Assembly (NCBI GenBank): GCA_029975055.1
Contig: JARKPU010000077.1
Coordinates: forward strand, 124,001 to 188,000
Origin: Anaerolinea sp.
Lineage (GTDB): Bacteria; Chloroflexota; Anaerolineae; Anaerolineales; Anaerolineaceae
Reading direction: 5' to 3'
Length of the DNA stretch: 64,000 nucleotides
How positions within the stretch are numbered: position 1 is the first letter of the stretch; each line of letters begins with the position of its first letter. Shown here piece after piece: positions 15,911 to 25,602 of this stretch. The notes under the pieces are model-generated. The model was not told the origin of the DNA. It made no database searches and saw only the letters and a list, made by a program, of their open reading frames with translations. The position numbers and the translations under genes were made by a program.

Positions 15911-18900
15911 TCACCCGTCGAGTATCACTCTGATGTAATCGTATGGTTTCTCCCCTAAAATGGGTCGGTTCGGAAAGAGAATGTGTTTTTCCGTAAAACG
16001 ATCCAGGTCCCATTTGCCGTCATCGTACTTGGTTCTTAATTCCTCATACGGGGTGGCCGATACGATAAAAGAGTCAAGGCGAATATCCGTTCGTCCGGTT
16101 CGCTCTGCAATGTCTTTTGCCAATTCCGGCAAACGTTCATGCAGGCTTGCCTTTTCATCGTTTGCATAGGGCTTGGCGTAAATCATCCCATGGGGCTCCA
16201 CGAACACAATCCGTTGTCCTGCCTTGTCCACCACCCACAAGATAAAATCGGGGTAAAAACCGTTTCCCCAGAAGAAGCCGATACCTTTTCCTCGGCTCAA
16301 ATTGCGCAAAAGGTACACTTCCTTCTTTTCCGTCGATTTTTCCCCCTCCGATCGCCAATAATCCCTCAAATCTCGCACAAAGCGGCTTTCACTCTCTTCT
16401 AGGGCAGGCGGCTGGGTGATCACAACGTCATTCTTCTTCAGGAGGAGCGGCAAGTAAATATGTCGGTCGAAGTGCAGCCGTGGCAGGTTTCCGTTTTCAT
16501 CGTTGGTCAGTTTATCCATGTCATTTCGAAGTTTAACAATCGCTTCGATGATCTCTTGCTTCGATCGCGGCACCCTCAGAATGTAAGCCGGTTTACCATC
16601 CTCGCTCACTTGGCGATTGAATGCCAGGTTCGGGTCGTCTTCAACAAGCTTCGCATAAACCAGGTTTTTCCTCTCCCATTCTTCTCGTTTGCGGTTGTAA
16701 TAACGGTCAACGTATGTGCGCATTACATCGCTGATGGTTTGTTGTAGAGCGTTTCGATCCGCAAAGGATCCGGGGTTGAATACACTTGGGTCGGCGATTA
16801 GCTTGTACCCCGCTTTTTCCATGATTCGCCGTAGCATTCCCTGGGTTACGACGAGGTTGGTCAGCCTTCTGTTCTCTTTATAAACCAGCACATCAAGATA
16901 CACCTTTCCCCAATCAACGAAATCCAGGTATTCGTTAGAGATCTTTCCTTCCATGCCCGAACGTAGCCGAGATTCCCATAGTCCCGGTCCGCTGCTCTCC
17001 ATGGATTGAACTTTGGTGGATAAATCAACCTGAACTTTCACTTCCGGGTCGTAATCAAGCAGAATTTGCATTTCGTTGGCAAATTCCCGCCCCCCGTCCG
17101 GGCGCGGCACAACCAACCCCTTTTTGAGAATTTCCTCGTTTGCCCACACAAAAAGCGGCAGGTCAATCACTTCTTCCGTTTCCACGCCCTCTCGTTCCAG
17201 GTAATCCCGGAATTGCGCCATGTAGTTGGCGCGCACGGCAAAGATGTTCAACGTCTCCAGCAGTTTGATGTGCTTTGGGTGTTCGCCTTCCAGCGCCGAG
17301 CTCCGCTTCAGCAATAATTCCTTACCGCGTAAACGTACGCCGCGCCCGAAGAGCTGGATAATCTGTGATCCTTCCTTCCGGCCGATGTTGAGCAGTCCCA
17401 TGTTGGAAACCCGCCACGAGTTCCATCCCTCCATGAATTTCTTTGCCCCCACAAGGATATCGATCTCAGAGTCGTGGCGGTTGATTTTCTCGAACAACGA
17501 ACCGCCAATGGCGTCTTCCTCCAGGATAATTCCCGAAGTGTCTTCCTCGAGTAGTTTCTTGAACTCCCCCACATCCCCGATGTAAATTAATCCGAAGTAC
17601 TTTTCTGCCCCGGCCGCTTTGAGTCCCAGTTCCCCGGCATTGCCCTTGATCTCGAAGATGTGAAGCCCTCCTCCACCAGGCGCATGAAATACCTGCTTTA
17701 AGATGCCTTGGTACAACGCTTGCGCCTTAACGCCTTCTTCACGGAGGTACGCGAAGCGTCCCGCAAAAACATCACTGCCGTCCGTTGTGACCAATCCACT
17801 TTTGCCGTTCAGCAATTTTTCGATGGCTCCCACCACCCAGTTCTGCTTGTTTTCCAGTACGTGGTGGAGGAACCGCGCCACCGTCAGCACATCGCTGCGC
17901 TTTTGATTGTCTTTGCTGTAAACGGCATTGACGGTACTTCCCACAAACACCCACAGGGGTTTTTCCAGGTTGTAAGGCCGTAGTTCTTCGCGTTTTTCTT
18001 CGTAAAGGCAGCGCTGTTCGTAGAAAGAAAGCAAGTTTCCTAAAAGCAGCAACTCGGTTTTTTCATCGTCGGTTTCATCCCGCAGGTTGAGGATGCGAAA
18101 GTCCTTGCCGTAGCCGTCCCCGTAGAAATAGCGGTAAGAGTAGTCGAAGGCGATTGCCTTGCCGTATTCCTTGGTCAGTTCATTGTCTCCCGCAGCCGAA
18201 AGTGCCTGCCCAAAAGTGGCGCTGTACTCAAAGGTGAAGCCGGTCTTCCCCAGCGCGTCACGGTACTTGCGCCAGGCCTCGCCGCCCGTGCCTTTGTGGC
18301 CCTCATCCACAAAAATAAGGTTGCGCCCCTCAAAACCCTCCACCGCCACGCTCACCCCGCTTCCCCTTTTTTCATCAACCAACTTGGTTATTTCGATGAC
18401 GCGCACAAGGTTACTCCGCTCGGCTAATAAAGCGGCGCCTCCCGTGTTGAATTTCTGTGCCGGTATCCCCGATGCTGCCAGTTCGCTCAGGTGTTGTTCG
18501 CTTAAACCATCCTTGGGGGTGATCAGGAGAATGTTGTCCAGCGGCACGTTGTTGTAGTGCAAATATTGGTGATAATTCAGCTGCATAATGAGCGTTTTTC
18601 CGCTGCCGGTGGCCATCCAAAAGGCCAACTTGCTCAAGTCGCCATCAGAAAATTCCTCAAAGGGTTGCTCCGCGGCATTCTTTGCGGCATTCTGCTTCCG
18701 GATGAAGGAATTCAAATCGTACAAGAATTCCTTGCGATGGTTGAACAAATTGTCCAGGTATATCTCTGTGTAAAGGGCAGCCAGGTATTGAAAGTACCGC
18801 AGGGTGATCGCCTCGGTTCTGCCGCGATTGATGCTGGCAAGGTGGCTTCTGATGTTATCGTCGTAGCGTTTCAGTGTGTCGTTGGGGATCTTCACCTTGC

Positions 18901-19126
18901 TTCCCCGCGCGGTCTGGTGGTGATAAAGAAAACTCCGCCCTTCAGGGTCAAACCCCTCCTCAACATCGCGTGTGTCGGCCAGCATTTCCTTGTTGGTCTC
19001 GTACCCCAGAAGATGGTTCAGATAGGCAAGCAAAACCAGACGGTTCTCCAGTTTGGTGTATTGCTGGCTTCCATTGCCTGTTTGGGCCTGGGCTTGCCCT
19101 GTCTGGGTGCGCTGCGGCATGGTCAT
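15911..19126 (-). CDS. Type III-like restriction subunit (Res), SF2 helicase
   Basis: A 1071-residue protein; the ATG at 19126 overlaps the previous stop (ATGA), which fixes the start. Helicase motifs: Walker A MATGSGKTLIM at about residue 171, DEGH box in IFVDEGHKG at about 273, and motif VI-like QLFGRGVRLRG. Near residue 960 the segment YPDFILWVVD then IVFVEPHGM has the D-x16-E spacing of a PD-(D/E)xK nuclease, but the Lys position is His. It should translocate DNA for the Mod protein encoded two genes upstream. The unusual nuclease residue may mean that cleavage is altered or carried by the DUF262 protein. Confidence 0.8.
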   Translation of the reverse strand: MTMPQRTQTGQAQAQTGNGSQQYTKLENRLVLLAYLNHLLGYETNKEMLADTRDVEEGFDPEGRSFLYHHQTARGSKVKIPNDTLKRYDDNIRSHLASINRGRTEAITLRYFQYLAALYTEIYLDNLFNHRKEFLYDLNSFIRKQNAAKNAAEQPFEEFSDGDLSKLAFWMATGSGKTLIMQLNYHQYLHYNNVPLDNILLITPKDGLSEQHLSELAASGIPAQKFNTGGAALLAERSNLVRVIEITKLVDEKRGSGVSVAVEGFEGRNLIFVDEGHKGTGGEAWRKYRDALGKTGFTFEYSATFGQALSAAGDNELTKEYGKAIAFDYSYRYFYGDGYGKDFRILNLRDETDDEKTELLLLGNLLSFYEQRCLYEEKREELRPYNLEKPLWVFVGSTVNAVYSKDNQKRSDVLTVARFLHHVLENKQNWVVGAIEKLLNGKSGLVTTDGSDVFAGRFAYLREEGVKAQALYQGILKQVFHAPGGGGLHIFEIKGNAGELGLKAAGAEKYFGLIYIGDVGEFKKLLEEDTSGIILEEDAIGGSLFEKINRHDSEIDILVGAKKFMEGWNSWRVSNMGLLNIGRKEGSQIIQLFGRGVRLRGKELLLKRSSALEGEHPKHIKLLETLNIFAVRANYMAQFRDYLEREGVETEEVIDLPLFVWANEEILKKGLVVPRPDGGREFANEMQILLDYDPEVKVQVDLSTKVQSMESSGPGLWESRLRSGMEGKISNEYLDFVDWGKVYLDVLVYKENRRLTNLVVTQGMLRRIMEKAGYKLIADPSVFNPGSFADRNALQQTISDVMRTYVDRYYNRKREEWERKNLVYAKLVEDDPNLAFNRQVSEDGKPAYILRVPRSKQEIIEAIVKLRNDMDKLTNDENGNLPRLHFDRHIYLPLLLKKNDVVITQPPALEESESRFVRDLRDYWRSEGEKSTEKKEVYLLRNLSRGKGIGFFWGNGFYPDFILWVVDKAGQRIVFVEPHGMIYAKPYANDEKASLHERLPELAKDIAERTGRTDIRLDSFIVSATPYEELRTKYDDGKWDLDRFTEKHILFPNRPILGEKPYDYIRVILDG

Positions 19127-20883
19127 TCTCCCTTGATCCTCTCGAAGCCTTCTCGGATGATCTGCGCCATTCTCTTTTGTCTTTCTTTCAAGAACGCCGG
19201 ATACTCCATCTCGTGCCACCGTTCCGGCAATGCGTGCAGGCGATACATTTCTCGAAGTTCCTCCGGCGAGAACCTTTTTTCCAACTCGGGGACGTATGCG
19301 GTAGGTGCGCGGTCAGAAACCTCGATATTATCGCTCCACTCCACCAAGGCGTAATTGGCGGTTTGGTTGATGATCCGTTTATCGCCGATCTTGAGCCGTT
19401 GGAGATATCGGCGCGGGAAGAGATGATGACGCTCCAAAGCCGATTTATTCGCCTTGCTGGATGGGTCCAACAGGTCGGCTACTTTCATCTTGGAATAAAG
19501 CACCGGTGCATTCAAAAGGCACAAGGCTGCATAAAAGGAATACTGTCCTGTGCTGCGTGCTGCGGCGGTCTCCAATTCGTTAGGCAGGGTAACTTCCCAA
19601 TAATCACGCGTGAGCACCGCTTCGATCTGCCGGTTCAAAACCCCTTCAAAATCATCTGCTCCCTGCGCTTCTCGCAATAGCGCCAGGTCCTGTTCCATTC
19701 GGCTCTCTGGCGAGCCGGTATAGCGCCCCGTGAGCGATGCCATAAAAAACCAGCGCGCCATGGTCTCGCGCAGGCGGTATGGGCTGACGTGGAAATCTCG
19801 TTTACCGATGAGCCACAACCCATAGGCATACAACAAGGTCATTTGAGATGTGATAAATTGTGAACTGATGAACCCGGCTCGCTTGAGTACTTTGAAGAAC
19901 TCGTGCCAATGCTGAAGGTCCAAGACGTCGGCTTGGCTTTTCTTCAATATGTCAAATTGCTCTTCTCGTTGTTTTTCCGAAAACTGCCCGTTTTGCAGGT
20001 CTTTGCCGCGCAATAACGAATACACATGCTCCAACCGCGCCCGCCTGAAGCCCAGCGCCACGCTGACCCTGAGCAGCTGGTCTGGTGTGGGGAGGAGATA
20101 ATGGTTAAAGGGTGATGCCCCATGCTCTGTCGGCGGTGTCTTGGCTTGCCGGCAAAATCTCTCCAATTCCTTGCGCCCCTCATCCCAGAATACGGACATT
20201 AACGTCAAGATAAAATCGGCCTGGTTCAGCGGCGTTCCCTTGCTGTTGACGCGCACAAATATCTCCGCCACTTGGTCTTCGTTGACCGAGTAAGACACTT
20301 CCAGGGCAGTAAGCGGGTAGCCCTCCAGCTTGACCAGTCGGTCAATGACGGCAGGTATTTTATTCTCTTCTTCCGGAGATAAAGCGCGGCGGGCTCTTAA
20401 TCGGCTCAGAAAGTCATTGATATAGCCAAAAGTGCTGGTAGCCGGCTTCCACAAGTCGCTGATATCGGCAATCCACTCGGCGTCCCTTTCAATCGCTGAA
20501 TTGGTGACTTCGAACTTCTCCTCCAGCGGGTGGAAGGCAATCCGGATGCTCTCGGTGTGGTAATTGTCGTTCACGATAGCCACGCCCTTGATCACTGCGT
20601 AGAGCGAGGTCAGGCGTTGTTGTCCGTCCACAATCAGCAAGCGCGGCACTTTCTGCTTGCTTTCTATGCCAATGGTTCGGTGCGATTCGTTAAACCCGTT
20701 CTCCCAAAAAAGCAGGTAACCGATCGGAAAGCCGCGGTACATAGAATCAAACAAGTCGCGCACTTTTGCGCGCGGCCAAACGAACGGTCTTTGGATATCA
20801 GGCAGGCCAATTTCGCCCACCTGGATGTCCTCCATCAGTTTCTTCAGGGTGTAATCTACTTTCTTGAAAAGAACTTCTACCAT
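19123..20883 (-). CDS. DUF262 / GmrSD-like nuclease with HNH-type C-terminus
   Basis: A 586-residue protein. The N-terminal domain is DUF262: IGLPDIQRPFVWPRAKVRDLFDSMYRGFPIGYLL and the signature LLIVDGQQRLTSLYAVI at about residues 82 to 96, also typical of GmrS and related nucleotide-dependent enzymes. The C-terminal domain carries ERHHLFPRRYLQRL at about residue 481 and NQTANYALVEWSDN, the His-Me/HNH arrangement of DUF1524. GmrSD enzymes cut modified DNA. Here the gene is translationally coupled to Res and follows Mod, so it probably works with that type III-like pair rather than alone. Confidence 0.75.
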   Translation of the reverse strand: MVEVLFKKVDYTLKKLMEDIQVGEIGLPDIQRPFVWPRAKVRDLFDSMYRGFPIGYLLFWENGFNESHRTIGIESKQKVPRLLIVDGQQRLTSLYAVIKGVAIVNDNYHTESIRIAFHPLEEKFEVTNSAIERDAEWIADISDLWKPATSTFGYINDFLSRLRARRALSPEEENKIPAVIDRLVKLEGYPLTALEVSYSVNEDQVAEIFVRVNSKGTPLNQADFILTLMSVFWDEGRKELERFCRQAKTPPTEHGASPFNHYLLPTPDQLLRVSVALGFRRARLEHVYSLLRGKDLQNGQFSEKQREEQFDILKKSQADVLDLQHWHEFFKVLKRAGFISSQFITSQMTLLYAYGLWLIGKRDFHVSPYRLRETMARWFFMASLTGRYTGSPESRMEQDLALLREAQGADDFEGVLNRQIEAVLTRDYWEVTLPNELETAAARSTGQYSFYAALCLLNAPVLYSKMKVADLLDPSSKANKSALERHHLFPRRYLQRLKIGDKRIINQTANYALVEWSDNIEVSDRAPTAYVPELEKRFSPEELREMYRLHALPERWHEMEYPAFLKERQKRMAQIIREGFERIKGE

Positions 20884-20892
20884 GTCATGCCT

Positions 20893-23800
20893 CTACCCCG
20901 CGAACATGCGTTCTTTGAAAACCACATCCAAAGACCGCGCTCCGGGAACGACCGAGTCCCCGTTGATGAAAACTTCCTCTGCGTCCCCGGTCAGTTTTTC
21001 CATGGCGATGTACTCCGCATCGCGTTTGTAGTCGTCCGCCGTCCACCCCGTTGTTTCCCGCCAGATCACGGCCGTTCTGCGTCCCTCGCGGGTTGTGCCG
21101 TGAAAGACCAGATACCCCCGCCCCTCATTCTCCCGCGCCTTTCGTGTCCGCACATCCAGCCCGATCAGGTAGTTGAAGGTTTCGGGCAGGTCCACCGGGC
21201 GCTCGTTGGTTTCGCCGTCGCGGTAGATCCGCAGTTTATACGAGAACGGCGTCTGCAACTTCTCCACGTCCAAAAAGGTCTCGCTTCTGCGCGTCTCCCA
21301 TTTCAACATGTAGTGCAGCAGGTAATCGTCTTTGAAGAGTTCCAGCGTTTTTTGGCCGCCTTCCTCGTCGAAGGTCAGGTTGTTCAGCGCGTCCTCGTAA
21401 GATTCCAGCCGCATAATCTTGACGATGCGCGGGCTTCGTTCGGCTTCCTCCGCCGTTGCCATCCGCTTGGGTTTCCCGTCTTTCCACTCCGGCGTGAAGG
21501 TCACCTTCTTGATGCGCGGCAGAAGCACGCTGTCGAAGTATTCTCCCATCTCAATGAGTGTAAAGCTACGTGTTCCACCATCGCGGCGATTAAGGTTTAT
21601 AATTGCATGCCCTGATGTACCAGAGCCAGCAAAAAAGTCGACGAAGTGTCCATCTTTAGCCATCCCGATTTCGGCGCATCGTTCTACTAATCTAGTAGGC
21701 TTTGGAAAGTCGAAAATCGCCTTGCCGAAGAGACTACCAATTAGCTCCTTCCCATTTTCGTTATTTATGTCTTTATCTATCCATATTGTTTTTGCTTTTG
21801 TGGTTACAAGTGTTCCATTTTCACTATACAGGCGGTCTTTACGGAATACACGCCAAGTACCAGCCCTCGTTTGGCGGGCCACAAGTTCACCAATATGCGC
21901 TTGGGCTTTTCCCTTGCTCCAAGTCCAGCAGCCATCTTGTTCGCGCGAATTACGTGGAAGAATCTCAACAGTGTGGGTTGAGTCTGGCTCTACTCGCACT
22001 GTCCCGCTCAGAGGATCAGCAAACAGAGTATAGAAAAGATTTGGGCGATTCGAGCGATTAAATACTGGGTTCCGATTTCTTAGCTCGAGTAGTCGATAAG
22101 GTCCTTTCTCGTCTTTCTCACAATATTCTGACTGAGCTTCTTTGCTCTTAGTAATTTCGCGAATTGCTCCTGGCGAATTGGAAAGAGCAAACACACCTAC
22201 ATACTCGTGTGTCTTCGCCAAATACTTGTCCAAAGTTCGCCCTCTCGGATTCAACTGAGCAGTCACGAGCGTGACGTATTGGATTGAGAATGAATGATTC
22301 TTGATTAAGCTAACTAAGTTGCCGACCTCGTTGTCATCGATGGAAATGAACAAGGCAGTGTCTTTTTGAGCAAGTGGGAGGAAAGCACCGATCCGGTTAT
22401 CAAGAAACGTGATCCACGAAGAATCACGATAACTGTCTTTGTATATAAATGCATCATTTCCAGTGTTATACGGCGGATCAATGTAGATGCACTTCACCCG
22501 CTCGCGGTACTTCTCCTGCAGCAAATTCAGCGCCTGCCAGTTTTCCGAGTGCACCAGCAGCCCGTCCGTCAGTTCGTCCAGGTTATCAAAGCTCCCCAGC
22601 AGCCGGTCGGTAAAATCTTTGGAGAAGTGCCGCGTGTCCAGCGGCAGGGTCGGGTGGGCTTTCAAAAAGGCCAGCCGCTCTTCGGGCTCCCTCTCCACAA
22701 ACCCCAATGCCCGCCACTCCTCCCACTGCGCCGCTTTGGCGGCAATCTCCCGGTAAAACCCTTCCGGTATGTTGCCCACCGTTATGATGTAGAAGCTCTC
22801 GGTGATGAACTTCCTCTTCTCCCAAAGCATCTTCTGGAAGCCCTCGATCTGCGCCAGGAAGTCAATGATCTTATTCCCCACTCGCTTGATCAACCGCATC
22901 AGCTGGAACCACCCCTCCGCCAGCTCCTCTCCGGCCGTTTCCATCTCCTCCAGGTTGAGCACCTCGTTCTTCAGGTAAAAGTCCAACTCGCGGGTGAGGA
23001 AGCCCCTGAGGTCCTTGTGGATGAAGAAGTCGCTCGTGTTGCGGCGTGCGTATTGTCGCAGGTGGTGTTCTAGGTACGAAACGATCGTGCCGTCTTCTTT
23101 CCTGCGCCGCTCGGCGTTGAGTGCGGCCAGCGCCGCCTCGGTTCTCACGTGCATTGGAATTTCCGCCACCGCCTTGGCGATGATCGCCTCTTGCTGGTTC
23201 TTCTGCCCGTAGGTGATTGTCTCCTGGTCGGTCAGCGGGCGGAACTCGAAGGGCATGGTCAGCGTTCGGGAGGGTTCTTCCCATGTGCTTCCCGAAAGCA
23301 CGGGCAAGAAGAAGCGCTTTTCGCCCTTGATGTTATTCTGCTCCACGTTGGCCTGTTGGAGTTTGAAGCACACGGTCACGCCGTTGGGGGCTTTGAAGGC
23401 GTAATCGGTCAGGTACTCCCCGGTCTTCACGTAGTACTGGTCGTGGTTGGCCCAGTAAAGGTAAACCTCCTCGCCGTTGTAGGGGATGCCGTACCGTTCT
23501 TTCTTGGAGTAGCGGCGCTTGGAGATAAAATCCCCCTCCTGCCAGTAGCGGTTGAAGAAGGTGTAAAGGTGGTTGTAAATCGTGGCTTCCAGCGCCTCGG
23601 TGGAATGGCTGCCTTCGGCGCGCGCCCGCGCTTCCAGGTACGCTTTTCCTGCGGGTGTGTTGCGGTAGGTCTCCGCCAGGTTGCCGTTGGCGTCCAGCGC
23701 CTCATCGCCGAGTGCGTTCCGCACTTTAGCAAGCGCTTCCTCCAAAGCTTTGTGCGCCTGTTGTTGCTCGGCCAGCGCGCTGCTGTTTAGCTCTTTGTTA

Positions 23801-23949
23801 ACCTCATGGGGCAGGTCTTCGCTGATGAAGCGTTCCACAACCTGCCGCTTGTGGTTCATAATCCGGTAGATGCCAAAGTCCAGGTCGGCGCTGTCGAACT
23901 CGAACAATTCACGAAGCAGGCTTTGGAATTTTTGCAACGGTTCGCTCAT
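20893..23949 (-). CDS. Type III-like adenine methyltransferase (Mod)
   Basis: A 1018-residue protein. The catalytic motif DPPYNTG lies at about residue 491 and the SAM-binding FFAGSGTSGHAIINLNRRDGG motif at about 770, the order of beta-class N6-adenine methyltransferases used by type III Mod subunits. The first ~450 residues form a large helical N-terminal region, longer than in classical Mod proteins, and the C-terminal part probably holds target recognition. It is encoded between the GGCT-like protein and the DUF262 nuclease on one transcript. It may protect host DNA and provide sequence specificity for Res. Confidence 0.8.
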   Translation of the reverse strand: MSEPLQKFQSLLRELFEFDSADLDFGIYRIMNHKRQVVERFISEDLPHEVNKELNSSALAEQQQAHKALEEALAKVRNALGDEALDANGNLAETYRNTPAGKAYLEARARAEGSHSTEALEATIYNHLYTFFNRYWQEGDFISKRRYSKKERYGIPYNGEEVYLYWANHDQYYVKTGEYLTDYAFKAPNGVTVCFKLQQANVEQNNIKGEKRFFLPVLSGSTWEEPSRTLTMPFEFRPLTDQETITYGQKNQQEAIIAKAVAEIPMHVRTEAALAALNAERRRKEDGTIVSYLEHHLRQYARRNTSDFFIHKDLRGFLTRELDFYLKNEVLNLEEMETAGEELAEGWFQLMRLIKRVGNKIIDFLAQIEGFQKMLWEKRKFITESFYIITVGNIPEGFYREIAAKAAQWEEWRALGFVEREPEERLAFLKAHPTLPLDTRHFSKDFTDRLLGSFDNLDELTDGLLVHSENWQALNLLQEKYRERVKCIYIDPPYNTGNDAFIYKDSYRDSSWITFLDNRIGAFLPLAQKDTALFISIDDNEVGNLVSLIKNHSFSIQYVTLVTAQLNPRGRTLDKYLAKTHEYVGVFALSNSPGAIREITKSKEAQSEYCEKDEKGPYRLLELRNRNPVFNRSNRPNLFYTLFADPLSGTVRVEPDSTHTVEILPRNSREQDGCWTWSKGKAQAHIGELVARQTRAGTWRVFRKDRLYSENGTLVTTKAKTIWIDKDINNENGKELIGSLFGKAIFDFPKPTRLVERCAEIGMAKDGHFVDFFAGSGTSGHAIINLNRRDGGTRSFTLIEMGEYFDSVLLPRIKKVTFTPEWKDGKPKRMATAEEAERSPRIVKIMRLESYEDALNNLTFDEEGGQKTLELFKDDYLLHYMLKWETRRSETFLDVEKLQTPFSYKLRIYRDGETNERPVDLPETFNYLIGLDVRTRKARENEGRGYLVFHGTTREGRRTAVIWRETTGWTADDYKRDAEYIAMEKLTGDAEEVFINGDSVVPGARSLDVVFKERMFAG

Positions 23950-23972
23950 CGGTTACTCCTGTTCAAGGTTTT

Positions 23973-24617
23973 TCAAGCGCAGCCCCTCTGGCGGGCAAAG
24001 TATTCCCGCGCAGCCGGCAGATCCGCCGCTCCGTCTGCCCGTCTCAAGATCTCGTACTTGTACGCTTCTGTCAACGGCGTGATGATGCCCGATTGGATGT
24101 TCTGGTGCAGGTACCAGATCCCGTCTCTTTCCACCTTATAGGTTTCTGTCGTGATGCTCCCAATAGCTGCCCCTGCCAAAACCTCTGCTTTTTCCTCATT
24201 GGAAAGGCTGGTGTCGAGAATTTCATCAAAATTTGGTCTGAGGGAAGCATAAATTATAACTGGAATTCCACGGAAATCTCTCAATGTCTTGATGACAGGC
24301 CCTTCCTTCTTATTTGTCTGCTTTTCATGCTGGTAGGTTTTATTCGAGCCAACCTCGCCAATCTCGCGCCGGTACAACATGTTCCTGGCTTCTTCCTCGG
24401 TTATTGCTTCTCTCAGAACGAGAATTACCCCGATCACCGGGCTGCCAAGTCCTTCTGCCACAGGAACCAATGTCGGGGCGTTGTGCCGGGTTCCACTTCG
24501 CCTGGCGTACTCAACGTTGAACGGGGTTTCTACTCCCCCTATCCGTCCAGCTAAAGCATTTCTGATTTCCTCGCCCGGATCTGAGACCAGAGAGCCGTAT
24601 GCAAGTATGCCGGTCAT
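23973..24617 (-). CDS. GGCT/AIG2-fold protein in a restriction operon
   Basis: A 214-residue protein starting MTGILAYGSLVSDPGEEI. The YGSL motif next to a buried strand is the substrate-loop signature of gamma-glutamylcyclotransferase-like (AIG2) folds; the following segment with VEYARRSGTRHNAPTLVPV and GVILVLREAITEEEARNMLYRREI is consistent with that fold. The gene overlaps the HEPN-like gene by 4 nt and precedes mod by 24 nt, so it is part of the operon. The role of this fold in a restriction locus is unclear; it could modify or remove a small molecule or a gamma-glutamyl group. Confidence 0.6.
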   Translation of the reverse strand: MTGILAYGSLVSDPGEEIRNALAGRIGGVETPFNVEYARRSGTRHNAPTLVPVAEGLGSPVIGVILVLREAITEEEARNMLYRREIGEVGSNKTYQHEKQTNKKEGPVIKTLRDFRGIPVIIYASLRPNFDEILDTSLSNEEKAEVLAGAAIGSITTETYKVERDGIWYLHQNIQSGIITPLTEAYKYEILRRADGAADLPAAREYFARQRGCA

Positions 24618-25282
24618 CCTTCGTTCTCGATCCTGCAGATGGAATTCATCTTTTTTCTAAAGTTTTTTCTAAGAAGTTTGTCGTTCTCATCTTGGGCTGC
24701 CTTCAATTTACCGGTGTAAACCGCGAACTCTCGTTGTACCAGGTCGTAAAAGGCACGCCAGTAAACAATTAATCCATCTTCGTTTCTCTCAAAAGGCAAA
24801 TCTGGCTTTTCGGGATTTTTATATCGGATAAGCGAACCACAGTCCGTCTCAGCGTGATGGTTAAGCCCGCAGCGAACGGTTTCGTAAAACCTTACGGCGT
24901 CCTGACCATCCCGGAAGGATTCTTTGAGAACGAGCGATCTGCTCGACAAAAAATGAGTATAGATTTTCTTGCTTTTTCTATCGCTGCTGGGCACCCCTTC
25001 ATAAAACTGTGCGAGGGTCTCGATCAAGAGACCGACCAGCGCCATGATTGCAAACCCAAAGCGGCGTGGTTTGCTTTTCTCATCTTCCTTCTTCAAGATT
25101 TCTATGGCATCAAAAAAACGCCCCTGGATCCGATCCTCGAATATTTGGGTGGCTGTTTCCCAATCCTCTTCATTGCCAAAATGGTCATTTCTGCCAAGCT
25201 TGAGTTTCTCCCAATCTTGAACAGTCCAATACCCATCGCCCTTCTTCGGCGCTATTCTCATTTCTCCAGGAGCATTCTTCAT
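24614..25282 (-). CDS. HEPN-like helical protein, first gene of the restriction operon
   Basis: A 222-residue, mostly helical protein. The segment FYETVRCGLNHHAETD contains an Arg followed after four or five residues by His, the R-x4-6-H pattern of HEPN ribonucleases, placed in the usual helix-turn context. It begins the operon that continues with GGCT-like, Mod, DUF262 and Res genes, and overlaps the next gene by 4 nt (ATGA). An RNase or toxin role controlled by the rest of the system is possible. The family was not recognised beyond this motif. Confidence 0.5.
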   Translation of the reverse strand: MKNAPGEMRIAPKKGDGYWTVQDWEKLKLGRNDHFGNEEDWETATQIFEDRIQGRFFDAIEILKKEDEKSKPRRFGFAIMALVGLLIETLAQFYEGVPSSDRKSKKIYTHFLSSRSLVLKESFRDGQDAVRFYETVRCGLNHHAETDCGSLIRYKNPEKPDLPFERNEDGLIVYWRAFYDLVQREFAVYTGKLKAAQDENDKLLRKNFRKKMNSICRIENEG

Positions 25283-25602
25283 AAATAATGCACCTCAACT
25301 CCTGAATAAGCACAACCGCCTGCGCATCGCGGTTCGCTTACGCCGACGGCAAAAGGTTGTTCTGCTCTTTTCCGTCGCCGCGTTGCCGTCTCAGCCCCGC
25401 TGTTTCCAGCTGCAAGGTTGATGGTTCTTTGCAGAGTAGTATAGCAAAAAAATCATTCTTCGGCCGTTTTCCAGTGGCAAGATTTATCCGTCCTCCTATT
25501 GATCGCTTCATCTCGAAAGGTTTACTGTCTTTTGCCCTGCCGTTCTATGGTTAACCGGTTGCTCTCGGTCCTCCCTTCGCAGCCCTTCGAACGCTCTGTG
25601 GT
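25283..25602. other. Gene-free interval between hamB and the restriction operon
   Basis: Noncoding by inspection. It must hold the 3' end of hamB and the promoter of the minus-strand restriction operon. An imperfect inverted repeat (GCCGACGGCAAAAG pairing with CTTTTCCGTCGCC) lies around 25340 to 25375, without a clear T-tract. AT-rich patches around 25440 to 25520 are candidate promoter sequence. No further feature is supported. Confidence 0.4.
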
